Part shown: in pieces, positions 12,527 through 21,691 of the stretch
How the letters are laid out: every line of letters begins with the position of its first letter
Numbering within the stretch: position 1 is the stretch's first letter
Program-made: the position numbers and the translations under genes
Source of the DNA: Candidatus Accumulibacter contiguus
GTDB taxonomy: Bacteria > Pseudomonadota > Gammaproteobacteria > Burkholderiales > Rhodocyclaceae
NCBI RefSeq assembly: GCF_012940005.1
Contig: NZ_SPMX01000022.1
Span: 82,802-146,801 of the forward strand
Reading direction: 5' to 3'
DNA length: 64,000 nt
Notes under the pieces: generated by a model
Databases searched by the model: none
Told to the model about the DNA's origin: nothing
Seen by the model: only the letters and a program-made list of their open reading frames with translations

Positions 12527-13384
12527 TCAGGAGGGCTTGGCGACGAGCGATTGACGGCGCAAGTTCCTGATCCACGCCTTCTGGCAAAGGCTGCGCTGTT
12601 GTCCTTCAAGGTATTCGCGGATGGTATTGCGGGCTTCGGCGAAACGCAGGCGTCGTTCGGGATGGATCGCTTCGCAGTAGATCAGGTGATAACCCAGCTG
12701 GCTTTCGACCACCTCGGACAAGGTCGCAGCACCGAGGGCAAAGGCGACGGCTTCGAGTTCCGGATAGAGTTGGCCGCGCGCTACCTTGCCGAGCAGTCCG
12801 CCGTTGATCGCCGTCGGGCATTCCGAATGTTTCAGCGCTTGTTCAGCGAAACGCTGCGGTTCCTTGAGCAGGCGGGCGCGGATCGACTCGATCCTTGCAC
12901 GAGCGGCCTGAAGTTCGTTGCCCGGCAGCCGTTCGTTGATGGTCACCAGAAGGTGCCGCAGCAAGCGCGTTTCGGTACGGCGGAAGCGATCCCTGTGCTG
13001 GTGCCAGAAGATCTCGGCGTCGGTATCGCTGACTGCCACGGAACCCGCAGCGACCGTTTCGAGAACCGCCTCGACGACCATGTCGCGAGCGATGGCGCGC
13101 CGCAGCGAGAGGGCGTCGAGCCCGACACGGTCGAGGTCGGCGTGATATTCGTCGTCGTCGCCGTAGCGGCCGCGGATTTCCGCCAGGCTGGCGTCGATCG
13201 ACGCCTCGGGCAGGAGCACGGCCGCGGCTTGTGGTGTCCCGAGAATCAGGGTTTCGATTTGCTGCTGCCTGGCCGCCACGTTGTGCACTCGCTGCCGCTC
13301 ATCGGGTGCGAGTGACTCCAGCGACTTGCCGAACAACTGTTCGGCCAGCTTGAGTGACAGGTAGACTCCGCCTGGCTCATGCAT
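12527..13384 (-). CDS. nifM: NifM, peptidyl-prolyl isomerase for nitrogenase Fe protein
   Basis: A 285-residue protein with an alpha-helical N-terminal half and a C-terminal parvulin-type rotamase domain (RHLLVTINERL, ALKHSECPTAINGGLLGKVARGQLYPELE, SQLGYHLIYCEAI). NifM is needed to mature NifH, the Fe protein. I chose the ATG at 13384, which overlaps the nifZ stop by 8 bp; an in-frame ATG at 13402 would add six residues. It is the last gene of the nifV-orf-W-Z-M operon and converges on rnfH. Confidence 0.93.
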   Translation of the reverse strand: MHEPGGVYLSLKLAEQLFGKSLESLAPDERQRVHNVAARQQQIETLILGTPQAAAVLLPEASIDASLAEIRGRYGDDDEYHADLDRVGLDALSLRRAIARDMVVEAVLETVAAGSVAVSDTDAEIFWHQHRDRFRRTETRLLRHLLVTINERLPGNELQAARARIESIRARLLKEPQRFAEQALKHSECPTAINGGLLGKVARGQLYPELEAVAFALGAATLSEVVESQLGYHLIYCEAIHPERRLRFAEARNTIREYLEGQQRSLCQKAWIRNLRRQSLVAKPS

Positions 13385-13835
13385 CGTCGCGCTCCCATTC
13401 ACCCAGCGCCTGCTCGGGTACCAGAAGGGGAGTTCCCGGCAGGCAGTCGAAATGCGCGTGATAGACGACGCCGTGCGTTCCGGATCGTTCGAGGTTCAGG
13501 ATCTCGCCACGGCTGCCGAGCGCCACCCGGATCTCGCCGCGAATCACCAACGAGCGTGTCGCACGGACCTTCTGGCGCACCTCAAAGCGGCTTTCGATCC
13601 AGGGTGCATCGGCCGCGATCAACTCTTCCTCACGACAGCCGACCAGACGACCCTCGTCAAGAAAGTGCACGGAATAAATGATCTGATTCTGCAGAAAGGT
13701 GCCGACATCGCGCACGTGCCCGATGCGGCCGCGTCGTACCAGCAGTTCACCGGTCTGGATGCCGGGGAAAGTGCCATCGTTGCGCACGTTACGCGTCAGG
13801 CGTACCGCGTCGCCGTAATCCCAGCGCGGCAACAC
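13377..13835 (-). CDS. nifZ: NifZ, MoFe protein maturation factor
   Basis: A 152-residue protein with the conserved NifZ core GELLVRRGRIGHVRDVGTFLQNQIIYSVHFL, preceded by YGDAVRLTRNVRNDGTFPG. NifZ assists formation of the second P-cluster of the MoFe protein. The C-terminal half (VRATRSLVIRGEIRVALGSRGEI) looks like a second copy of the same small beta fold. It sits between nifW and nifM; the stop overlaps nifM and the start lies 4 bp downstream of nifW. Confidence 0.92.
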   Translation of the reverse strand: MLPRWDYGDAVRLTRNVRNDGTFPGIQTGELLVRRGRIGHVRDVGTFLQNQIIYSVHFLDEGRLVGCREEELIAADAPWIESRFEVRQKVRATRSLVIRGEIRVALGSRGEILNLERSGTHGVVYHAHFDCLPGTPLLVPEQALGEWERDDA

Positions 13836-13839
13836 GATC

Positions 13840-14154
13840 TCAGTCGCTCAGCGAGGACAGGGGCAGGAAAGACGAGCCTTCTGCCTTCTGGAATACCGCA
13901 AAGACTTTTTCGGCCTGCGCGCTGGATTCGACGAAGTCGGTGTAGGCGCGTGCCAGCCAGCCGCGGTAGGCGCTATAGTCCGGTGTCTTGCCGGCTTCCT
14001 GCCTGGCCAGGTAATCGTGGAAGCGTTGCAGGATGTGCAGGCGATTGACCTGGACGACGCGCACGTCGAAGTCGATGCCGAAATAGTCGAGAAATTCTTC
14101 CGCCGAGTTGAGGTCGGCGAGATCGTCTTCGAAACTGTTGATTTCGCAAGCCAT
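13840..14154 (-). CDS. nifW: NifW, nitrogenase-stabilising/protective protein
   Basis: A 104-residue protein with the NifW pattern: SAEEFLDYFGIDFD near the N-terminus, then VNRLHILQRFHDYLAR, YRGWLARAYTDFVESSAQAEKVFAVF. NifW associates with the MoFe protein and helps protect or mature it. The ATG at 14154 follows the strong ribosome site CAGGAGAAG; the longer open frame upstream is not coding. It lies between the helical-repeat ORF and nifZ. Confidence 0.93.
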   Translation of the reverse strand: MACEINSFEDDLADLNSAEEFLDYFGIDFDVRVVQVNRLHILQRFHDYLARQEAGKTPDYSAYRGWLARAYTDFVESSAQAEKVFAVFQKAEGSSFLPLSSLSD

Positions 14155-14168
14155 GCTCTTCTCCTGTT

Positions 14169-14702
14169 TCAGTGAAGTGGTTCCGGGATGGGCGGGCACT
14201 GACGATCGATCAGCCGCAGTAGGGGCACAACGCCAAGGGCATCGCGCGTATCGACTTCCGCAATCTTTGCCAGCCGCAGACGTGCCTCGCTCAATCTCCC
14301 GAGGCGCAGCAGAATCACTGCCGAGCCCTTGAGCGCGAGCAGATGAAAACGCAGCATGCCCATCGAGCGCATCGCCGCCTGGCCCAGCGCGATCGGCCCC
14401 AGGCTGCGCCAACTGCCCACCAGATCCAGGCGCCGTGCGCTGACCTCCAGCGCCCTTTCGGCAATCACCAGCGCATCTTCGAGTCGATGCTGATAGAAGT
14501 AATAGCGGTAAATGGCGACCAGCACCGAGAGCTGTTCCGGCGCCAGAAAATAGGCGTAGAGCAGCCGTTGCTCGGCAATCGGCTGGCCGTAGTGGCGCGC
14601 TGCCGAGTCGATCTGCGCGGCCACCGCGGGCGGGCAAGGCTCGTCAAAATACAGCGCGTCGTTGCCGAGTTCCAGCAACTCGAGTCTATTGGCCATGGCC
14701 AT
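14169..14702 (-). CDS. nif-operon helical-repeat protein of unknown function
   Basis: A 177-residue soluble protein I cannot name. It is almost wholly alpha-helical with TPR-like periodicity ([62 protein letters not shown]). The start could be the ATG at 14702 or at 14696; both overlap the nifV stop at 14686. Its place between nifV and nifW, with overlaps or a 14-bp gap to each, makes a nitrogenase-assembly or scaffold role plausible. That is inferred from context only. Confidence 0.7.
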   Translation of the reverse strand: MAMANRLELLELGNDALYFDEPCPPAVAAQIDSAARHYGQPIAEQRLLYAYFLAPEQLSVLVAIYRYYFYQHRLEDALVIAERALEVSARRLDLVGSWRSLGPIALGQAAMRSMGMLRFHLLALKGSAVILLRLGRLSEARLRLAKIAEVDTRDALGVVPLLRLIDRQCPPIPEPLH

Positions 14703-15930
14703 GTTCCCTGCAGCACATCTCAGTGGCGGAACAGACCTGGCAACTCGCCGTGCTCAGCACATCGGGCAAGCCACGTGCAGCGCGCGCTTCGATTTCCAAA
14801 GTTTCGATACGTTCCAGCAGCGTCAACAGGTCGGTCTCGGAAGGCAGGCGCTTTTTCTCGACGATGAAAGAGCGTACGCGCTCCAGCAAGGTGCCTGCCG
14901 CAATCTCCGACAAGTAATGGCCGAGTCCCGCCATGATCCGTTGTACTGCGCGTGGTCCGGAATGCTTGCCGAGAACGACTCGATGTTGGCGCCCGACCAG
15001 TACCGGATCGAAGCCCTGGTAATTGGCCGGATCCTTGAGTAGACCATCGACATGGATTCCTGCCTCATGGGTGAACGCTCCTTCGCCAACGATACTCTTC
15101 TGCCAGGACAGGGGGCGCCCGGAAGCGACAGCGACGCGATGCGAAATGTCGGGAAATTTCGCCAGATCGATACCGGTCTCGACGCCGTGGCATAAATGCA
15201 ACCCGAGCACGACTTCTTCGAGTGGCGCATTGCCCGAACGTTCACCGAGGCCGTTGACCGTCGTGTTGAGGTGGGTCGCACCGGCACGGGCGGCCGCCAG
15301 AGTGTTCGCCGTTGCCATTCCCAGATCGTCGTGGGCATGCATCTCGATTTCCAGATCGCACAGCGAACGCAGATGGCGGATTCGCTCGAAGGTCGCAAAG
15401 GGATCCAGCACGCCCAGTGTGTCGGCAAAGCGAATGCGCCGAGCACCAGCGGTCTGCGCGGCTTCGGCAATTGCCGCCAGCAAATCCGGATCGCCGCGCG
15501 AGGCGTCTTCGGCACCGACTCCGACGCCGAAACCAAGGTCGCGCGCCAGCCGTACATGCTCGCCGATCTCGGTGAGAAGCCAGTTGCGATCGCGCTGCAG
15601 TTTCGAATGCAGGTGTTGATCGGACGCGGGCACCGAAATATCGATCAGGTCCGCACCCAGATTTGCCGCCAGCACGATGTCCTTGCGATTCATCCGGCTC
15701 CACACCATCAGACCTGCATTCAGTCCCAGGGAAGCGACTGCCCGGATGCTTGCGCGCTCGGCGTCGCCCATCGCGGGGATCCCGATTTCCAACTCGGGAA
15801 CTCCCAATGCGTCGAGGCGACAGGCGATATCGATCTTTTCGTCGAGACTGAACGCGACTCCCGCCGATTGCTCTCCGTCGCGCAGGGTCGTGTCGTTGAT
15901 GAGGATGTAAGTTGGGGATATGTGGGGCAT
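14686..15930 (-). CDS. nifV: NifV, homocitrate synthase
   Basis: A 414-residue enzyme condensing acetyl-CoA with 2-oxoglutarate to (R)-homocitrate, the organic ligand of FeMo-co. The DRE-TIM metallolyase barrel starts [18 protein letters not shown] (metal-binding Asp and substrate-binding Arg). The [16 protein letters not shown] motif supplies the metal-binding His pair. [16 protein letters not shown] and [14 protein letters not shown] are also family-typical. The tail is slightly longer than usual and Cys-rich ([11 protein letters not shown]), an oddity. It is the first gene of the nifV-orf-W-Z-M operon, with a sigma54-type promoter just upstream. Confidence 0.95.
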   Translation of the reverse strand: MPHISPTYILINDTTLRDGEQSAGVAFSLDEKIDIACRLDALGVPELEIGIPAMGDAERASIRAVASLGLNAGLMVWSRMNRKDIVLAANLGADLIDISVPASDQHLHSKLQRDRNWLLTEIGEHVRLARDLGFGVGVGAEDASRGDPDLLAAIAEAAQTAGARRIRFADTLGVLDPFATFERIRHLRSLCDLEIEMHAHDDLGMATANTLAAARAGATHLNTTVNGLGERSGNAPLEEVVLGLHLCHGVETGIDLAKFPDISHRVAVASGRPLSWQKSIVGEGAFTHEAGIHVDGLLKDPANYQGFDPVLVGRQHRVVLGKHSGPRAVQRIMAGLGHYLSEIAAGTLLERVRSFIVEKKRLPSETDLLTLLERIETLEIEARAARGLPDVLSTASCQVCSATEMCCREHGHGQ

Positions 15931-15948
15931 GGCAGTCAGGAAATGAAA

Positions 15949-15964
15949 AGCAAATTCCTTGCCA
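15949..15964 (-). promoter_or_regulatory. sigma54 (-24/-12) promoter of the nifV operon
   Basis: On the minus strand the sequence is TGGCAA-GGAAT-TTGCT, one mismatch from TGGCAC-N5-TTGCT. It sits 19 bp upstream of the nifV ATG. The AT-rich DNA behind it (15965-16010) would suit bending. The best NifA-site candidate is imperfect: TGT-N10-ACG at 16017-16032. Confidence 0.7.
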
Positions 15965-16148
15965 GGTTTAAATACTATATAAATTATATGCTTGCGAATA
16001 ATCTGGGTGCTGGAATTGTCATGCTTGCGACGAAATTGTAGGAACAGGCAAATCAGGAAACAGGGAGATCGCTTGCCCAGGGCTTGCGGAAACCCCCCAC
16101 TGCAAGCTTTGACGCTAGAATTCGCTTCACCAACTTCAGGAAGAATGC

Positions 16149-18030
16149 ATGAGTTCCCAGTTTGCTCTGCTCAACACCCGCCGCTTTGCTCCTTTTTTTC
16201 GCTACGCAGTTTCTCGGGGCATTCAACGACAATCTGTTCAAGAATGCCCTGATCGTGTTGCTCACCTTTCAGGCGGTGAACTGGACGACGCTGGCGCCGG
16301 AGGTGTTGACCAATCTCGCTGCCGGCATCTTCATCCTGCCGTTCTTCCTGTTTTCGGCTACCGCCGGGCAACTCGCCGACAAGTACGACAAGGCAAAGCT
16401 GGCGCGGCTGGTGAAGCTGCTCGAAATCGTCATCATGGGCGTCGCCCTGCTTGGCTTCTCGACACACAACCTGGCAGTGCTGTTGAGTGCATTGTTCCTG
16501 CTTGGCCTGCATTCCACACTGTTCGGGCCGGTCAAATATGCGATCCTGCCGCAGCATCTGCGCGAAGACGAACTCGTCGGCGGCAACGCGCTGGTCGAGG
16601 CCGGCACTTTCGTCGCCATCCTGATCGGCACGCTGGCCGGTGGCCTGCTCGCCGGTACAGCTGGGCATCCGGGCTGGGTGGCCATCGCCGGAATGGTGCT
16701 TGCGGTACTGGGGTACCTGTGCAGCCGCGGCATCCCGGCAGCACCGGCACCCGTCCCGGAGTTGGTGGTCAGCCTCAATCCGTTCTCCGAGACCTGGCGC
16801 AACATTGGCTTTGCACGCCAGAACCGGACGGTCTTTCTGTCGATTCTCGGGATTTCCTGGTTCTGGCTGTACGGCGCACTGTTTCTGGCGCAGTTTCCGC
16901 CCTATGCAAAGAACGTGCTCGGTGGCAACGAGACCTCGGTGACCTTGTTGCTGGCGGTATTCACGATCGGCATCGGCTTCGGTTCGCTGCTCTGCGAGCG
17001 TTTGTCGGCCGGGCACGTCGAAATCGGTCTGGTGCCTTTTGGTTCGATTGGTCTGACGCTCTTCGGCATCGACCTGGCTTTCGCTTCACCGACACCGCTG
17101 CCGGTCGTGACGCCGCTGCCGCTCGCCAGCCTGCTCGCCCTGCACCATATCTGGCGGGTGCTCTTCGACCTGTTTGCCCTCGGCCTGTTCGGAGGGTTCT
17201 TCATCGTCCCCTTGTATGCCCTGATCCAGTTGCGCAGTGCGCCTGCACAGCGCGCGCGGATCATTGCCGCGAACAACATCCTGAACGCGCTGTTCATGGT
17301 CTGTGGCGCGCTGGCCGCCGCCGGCCTGCTCGGCGATGGGCTTTCGATTCCCGCACTGTTCGGCGTTGCCGCGCTGTGCAATGCGGTGGTGGCGGTCTAC
17401 ATCTACAGCCTGGTGCCCGAGTTCATGCTGCGCTTCATTGCCTGGCTGCTGGTGCACTCGGTGTACCGCCTGCGGCAGCATGGGCTGGAGAACATCCCGG
17501 AGGAGGGCGCTGCCGTGCTGGTATGCAATCACGTCAGCTTCGTGGACCCGATCGTCATCGCGGCCGCGAGCCGGCGGCCGATCCGTTTCGTCATGGATTA
17601 CCGCATTTACCGCACACCGATCATCAATTTCGTTTTTCGCCACATGTCCGCCATTCCGATTGCCCCGGCCAGGGACGACGCAGCGATGATGGAAGCGGCT
17701 TTCGAAGAGGTGGCGAGAGCCCTTGCGGCGGGCGAACTGGTGGCCATTTTCCCGGAAGGCCGGATCACCGATAGTGGCGAGCTCTATCCATTCCGCCCAG
17801 GCGTGCAGCGCATCGTCGGACGCACGCCGGTGCCGGTCATTCCGATGGCGCTGCAGGGTCTGTGGGGCAGCTTCTTCAGCCGCAAGGACGGACCGGCGAT
17901 GAGCAAGCCACTGCGCCGTGGCCTGTTCTCGAAGATCGCGCTGGTCGTCGGTGCGGCGGTTGCCCCCGAAGCGGCAACTCCCGAGCGCCTGCAGGAGGTT
18001 GTCGCCGGCTTGCGGGGCGAATGGCGGTAG
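16149..18030 (+). CDS. LplT-type MFS transporter fused to PlsC acyltransferase, frameshifted near start
   Basis: A fusion of about 627 residues. The N-terminal 12-helix MFS part resembles lysophospholipid flippase LplT ([36 protein letters not shown]). The C-terminal 1-acylglycerol-phosphate acyltransferase domain carries the HX4D box NHVSFVD and the FPEGR motif. Together they would import lysophospholipid and re-acylate it. The Aas-like acyl-ACP synthetase domain often found third is absent. The expected start [17 protein letters not shown] at 16149 (ribosome site CAGGAAG) joins the main frame if one T is removed from the seven at 16193-16199. Otherwise translation would have to start at 16162. 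Confidence 0.85.
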
Positions 18031-18057
18031 CCCGGCGCTGCCGAAGTCCGAAGTCCC

Positions 18058-18420
18058 TTATTGCTGCTTGCGAAGTGCTGCTTCAGCCCAGAGTGCCTTG
18101 GCGAAGGCTTTCCACGCGCTGCCTCCGTGACTCTCGATGCCCTGGTCGGCGCTTTCCGCCATGGTTTTTAACATCAGAGCCGCCAGGCCAAAAAGGTCGA
18201 CTCTGGCCATCAGTTGGCGATCCACATGGCTCGAAGCCGCAAGCTTCACGTCTTCTTTCATGTGATCGAGCGCCTCTCTGGCCAGGGTGCGTACCTGCAC
18301 CTCATCCGACCAGTCGATGCCGAGAACTATCCCCTTGCGCTCGATTTCGAGTTCAATCTCTTGGGTTCCTCGATCGTAATCTTCAAAGCCAGCCATATAT
18401 TTGTCCTTGGTGGTGGTCAT
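18058..18420 (-). CDS. hypothetical protein
   Basis: A 120-residue soluble, acidic N-terminal/helical C-terminal protein with no family I recognise. It has DYDRGTQEIELEIERKGIVLGIDWSDE followed by amphipathic helices. Amino-acid composition is consistent with a real gene. It is convergent with the LplT-PlsC gene and has no obvious operon partner. Confidence 0.55.
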   Translation of the reverse strand: MTTTKDKYMAGFEDYDRGTQEIELEIERKGIVLGIDWSDEVQVRTLAREALDHMKEDVKLAASSHVDRQLMARVDLFGLAALMLKTMAESADQGIESHGGSAWKAFAKALWAEAALRKQQ

Positions 18421-18739
18421 TTATTGTAGGCCTGAATCGGGGTGCCGAGCAGCTTTTCAGAACCCGATGCATCGACGATAGGCAACTCCGCTCGATCAAT
18501 TCCGGGGTGTCGAGATGTTCCGTGATCACCCCCCGGTCGGCATTGGACGCTGCTGCGGCGACGCATGCAGAAAAACACGGTATATTCCGCAACTCACGCT
18601 CAAGCGATACACCAACGACCGAGCGTAGGCAGTGGTCCATCCGCTCCGGAGCAGATCCCGGTTCCATTGGCCGATTCGGGTCGCATGTGGTTTCGGAACA
18701 AGCTCGGTCTGCGCAAAGTCCGCAACAATTTGATGCAGG
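18421..18739. other. intergenic, 319 bp
   Basis: No gene is supported here. The stretch separates the leftward small hypothetical gene from the rightward solute-binding protein and must hold both promoters, but I see no convincing -35/-10 pair or operator. Confidence 0.5.
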
Positions 18740-19642
18740 ATGCCTGTGAAAAATACCCTGATTGCGGTGCTGCTGACCATCCTTCCCGTCATCGTCGATG
18801 CGGCTCCCGGAGAAAGATCCGGGACACTGCAGAAGATTGCCCATACCAGAACGATTGCGATCGGCTTCCATGAATCGACATCGCCATTTACGTATATGAC
18901 TGGTGATGGAACCGTCATGGGTTACTCTTACGACATCGCGCTGAAGATCGCCGAGGCCGTGAAGCGTGAGCTGAAATTGCCGGCGCTGCAGATCAAGCAG
19001 ATCCCTTTTACTACGCAAAGCCGTTTTCCGATCGTCCAGAATGGTGTCTCCGACCTCTCGTGCGGCGCGACGACCAATACCACCGAACGGCAAAAGATGG
19101 TTGCCTTTTCCAATACCATCTTCGTCGCCGGATCACGCCTGATGACGCGAAAGAATTCCGGCATCAAGGATTTTCCGGATCTGGCAGGAAAGACTGTCGT
19201 GACCTTCGCGGCTTCGACTTCCGAAAAGATGTTGCGCAGGATGAACAGCGAGCATGGCCTCCACATCAACATCGTGTCTACCTTTGATCGCGGCGACACA
19301 CCCTTGTCGGTACTGCAGGCCGGGCAGGCCGATGCATACATGATGGATGATGTCCTGCTCTACGCCACCATCCGGGAAGCCTGGCGGCCGGATGAATGGG
19401 TCGTGACCGGCAGGCCTCAATCCTATGAAGCCTATGGCTGCATCCTGCGCAAGGATGACCCTGCCTTTAAGAGGGTCGTGGATCAGGAAATTGCGAGGAT
19501 CATGAAATCTGGGGAGGCGGAAGCGCTTTACCGGAAATGGCTGTTGTCGCCGATACCACCGAAGGGCGTCAATCTGAACTTTCCGATCAGCGAGATGATG
19601 ATCGAACTCTACAAGAATCCGAACGACAAAGCATTTGATTGA
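18740..19642 (+). CDS. family 3 amino-acid solute-binding protein
   Basis: A 300-residue periplasmic binding protein with a signal peptide (VKNTLIAVLLTILPVIVDAA). It has the family 3 layout: TIAIGFHESTSPFTYM, GYSYDIALKIAEAVKREL, DLSCGATTNTTERQKMVAFSNTIF, and a C-terminal ALYRKWL. It is closest in style to glutamate/aspartate binding protein GltI. No permease or ATPase gene is adjacent. Instead a Cache-type diguanylate cyclase follows after 40 bp, so it may serve sensing rather than transport. Confidence 0.85.
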   Translation: MPVKNTLIAVLLTILPVIVDAAPGERSGTLQKIAHTRTIAIGFHESTSPFTYMTGDGTVMGYSYDIALKIAEAVKRELKLPALQIKQIPFTTQSRFPIVQNGVSDLSCGATTNTTERQKMVAFSNTIFVAGSRLMTRKNSGIKDFPDLAGKTVVTFAASTSEKMLRRMNSEHGLHINIVSTFDRGDTPLSVLQAGQADAYMMDDVLLYATIREAWRPDEWVVTGRPQSYEAYGCILRKDDPAFKRVVDQEIARIMKSGEAEALYRKWLLSPIPPKGVNLNFPISEMMIELYKNPNDKAFD

Positions 19643-19682
19643 GTTCCCGCCTGTACGCTGACGCGCAATTCCCTGCTACTCG

Positions 19683-21314
19683 ATGCCGATAAGGTCGACC
19701 CTTTTCAGGAAATATACCCTGATTTTTGGCGGGCTGACCGGCGGTTCGCTACTTCTCAGTGGTCTGCTTGGTATCAGTTTTGCCTATCAGGAAAGCCAGC
19801 TTTCGGTCATCAAACTGCAGCGTGAAAAAGCAGAAGCGGCAGCTACCCGGTTGGGTGAATACCTTTTTGGAATCGAACAGAGGATCGCTGTGGCGGCAAT
19901 GCCAAAACGCGGCGTTTCCGCTCTGGAACAACGAAGTGCCGACATTCAGATCTTGCGGCGTACTGCGGCGATCCATGAAATTCTGCTGCTCGACAATCAG
20001 GGCAAGGAATATCTACGGACATCCCGCCGCACTGCAGACATCGTAGGCAGCAAGCGCGATCTTTCGACCACCGAATTTTTTCGTCAAGTCAAATCAGGCC
20101 GTTCCTACCGCAGCCCGATCTACTTCCGCGACGGAAGTCTGTACATGACCATAGCGATGGCCGTCGGCCCAGAGGAAGCCGGGATCACCGTCGCTGAAGT
20201 CGACCTCGAATTTCTGCTCGACGGAATCACGCGCGTCAAGGTCGGTGACTCCGGCCACGCCTATGCAGTCGACTCCGAAGGCCGCTTGATTGCTCATCCC
20301 GATATCGGCCTGGTGCTGAGAAACACCAGCATGGCTGCACTGCCGCAGGTGCAAGCGGCGATCAAGGGCCAGGCGCAGGGTGGAGAGGCATCTGCGCAAG
20401 CGCGCAATCATGACGGTGAGCCGGTCTTGACTGCCTTTGGAACGATTCCACAACTTGGCTGGTTCGTTTTTGTCGAGGAACCACTGGCCGAAGCCTACCG
20501 CCCTTTGTATGCCCAGGCCATTCGCAGCGGATCGCTGGTGCTCATCGGCATGCTGTTGACCGTGTTTGCCTGCGTGGCACTGGTGCGCAGGGTGGTCAAA
20601 CCCATCCATGCCCTGCAGGATGGCGCAACGCTGATTGGCCGCGGAGTTCTCGACCACCGCATTACGGTTCGCACGGGTGACGAACTCGAAGATCTGGCCA
20701 ATGGCTTTAATCGAATGGCCGAACAGTTGCAGAAATCGTATGCCATGCTGGAAGGAAAGGTTTCCGAGCGTACTCTCGAACTGGAAGAGGCCAACAACAA
20801 GCTGGCCGCCCTGAGCACAACCGATGCCTTGACCGGTCTCGCCAATCGTCGCCGCTTCGACGAAGTGCTGGCAAGTGAATGGAGTCGTGCAGCACGCATC
20901 GGTCAACCCCTGGCTCTCGGATTGCTCGATGTGGACTGGTTCAAGGCATATAACGATCGCTACGGTCATCAGGCGGGTGACGAATGCCTGCGCCAGGTGG
21001 CCAGTGTCTTGTCTTCCAAAATATGCCGTACCGGAGATCTGGTGGCGCGCTATGGGGGCGAAGAATTCGTATTCATTGCGCCTGCGACCGATGCTGAGCA
21101 GGCATTGAGCATGGCCCGGAAAGTCTGCCAGGCACTTCAGGATCTGGAATTGCCACATGCAATGTCCGGGTTCGGATGCGTGACTGCCAGCGTTGGTGTT
21201 GCGTCTATCGTTCCGGAAGTCAAGGGTGCGCCAGATATTCTGGTGGCGGCCGCAGACATGGCCATGTACCGTGCCAAAGAGCAGGGACGCAATCAGGCGG
21301 TACTCGGCGGCTAG
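19683..21314 (+). CDS. membrane diguanylate cyclase with Cache, HAMP and GGDEF domains
   Basis: A 543-residue protein. It has an N-terminal transmembrane helix, a periplasmic double-Cache sensor (about residues 40-280, with GHAYAVDSEGRLIAHPD), a second helix (GSLVLIGMLLTVFACVALV), HAMP (about 305-360), a short coiled coil and a C-terminal GGDEF domain. The active-site motif is GGEEF, and an inhibitory I-site RTGD lies five residues upstream, so it should make c-di-GMP with product feedback. It follows the solute-binding protein gene by 40 bp, suggesting a ligand-sensing pair. Its stop overlaps the convergent membrane-protein gene. Confidence 0.92.
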   Translation: MPIRSTLFRKYTLIFGGLTGGSLLLSGLLGISFAYQESQLSVIKLQREKAEAAATRLGEYLFGIEQRIAVAAMPKRGVSALEQRSADIQILRRTAAIHEILLLDNQGKEYLRTSRRTADIVGSKRDLSTTEFFRQVKSGRSYRSPIYFRDGSLYMTIAMAVGPEEAGITVAEVDLEFLLDGITRVKVGDSGHAYAVDSEGRLIAHPDIGLVLRNTSMAALPQVQAAIKGQAQGGEASAQARNHDGEPVLTAFGTIPQLGWFVFVEEPLAEAYRPLYAQAIRSGSLVLIGMLLTVFACVALVRRVVKPIHALQDGATLIGRGVLDHRITVRTGDELEDLANGFNRMAEQLQKSYAMLEGKVSERTLELEEANNKLAALSTTDALTGLANRRRFDEVLASEWSRAARIGQPLALGLLDVDWFKAYNDRYGHQAGDECLRQVASVLSSKICRTGDLVARYGGEEFVFIAPATDAEQALSMARKVCQALQDLELPHAMSGFGCVTASVGVASIVPEVKGAPDILVAAADMAMYRAKEQGRNQAVLGG

Positions 21315-21691
21315 TCTTGAGTACTGTTCTTGCCCTCGCCGCCTGGGTCGGCCGGCATCCGCTCGGCAGCACGAAAGCACGCAAAGGCGATGCCAACCGT
21401 GAGCACGGCCAGGGTAAGCGCCAAGCGTTTACCATGCCAAAGACTGGTAAACCAGCGGGCCAGATCATCGGCGAAAACGGCCGACTTTCCGCCAAAACGT
21501 TCCAGGTCGTGACGATAGCGCTTGGAATCACTGGTGGTGATTGGATAGGCTTTCCCGTCGACCATTTCGTAGCCGATCACATCGCTGCGCTCATCCGTGC
21601 CGGTCAGAAAGACCCAGACGGAAACCGTCAAACCAAGAACCAAGACCAGAACGCCTATCAGATTGAGGCGAAATCGGTGCCTTGTGTTCAA
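21311..21691 (-). CDS. small membrane protein of unknown function
   Basis: A 126-residue protein with two transmembrane helices (NLIGVLVLVLGLTVSVWVFL near the N-terminus and LALTLAVLTVGIAFACF near the C-terminus). Between them is a 50-residue extracytoplasmic segment containing YEMVDGKAYPITTSDSKRYRHDLERFGGKSAVFADDLARWF. I do not recognise a family with certainty. Its start overlaps the stop of the class II aldolase gene by 4 bp, so the two are cotranscribed. Confidence 0.65.
   Translation of the reverse strand: MNTRHRFRLNLIGVLVLVLGLTVSVWVFLTGTDERSDVIGYEMVDGKAYPITTSDSKRYRHDLERFGGKSAVFADDLARWFTSLWHGKRLALTLAVLTVGIAFACFRAAERMPADPGGEGKNSTQD

Noticed and set aside
16017..16032. NifA site for the nifV promoter (TGT-N10-ACG)
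   Set aside because: One mismatch in the invariant ACA and only about 53 bp from the promoter. Mentioned with the promoter but not called as a separate site.
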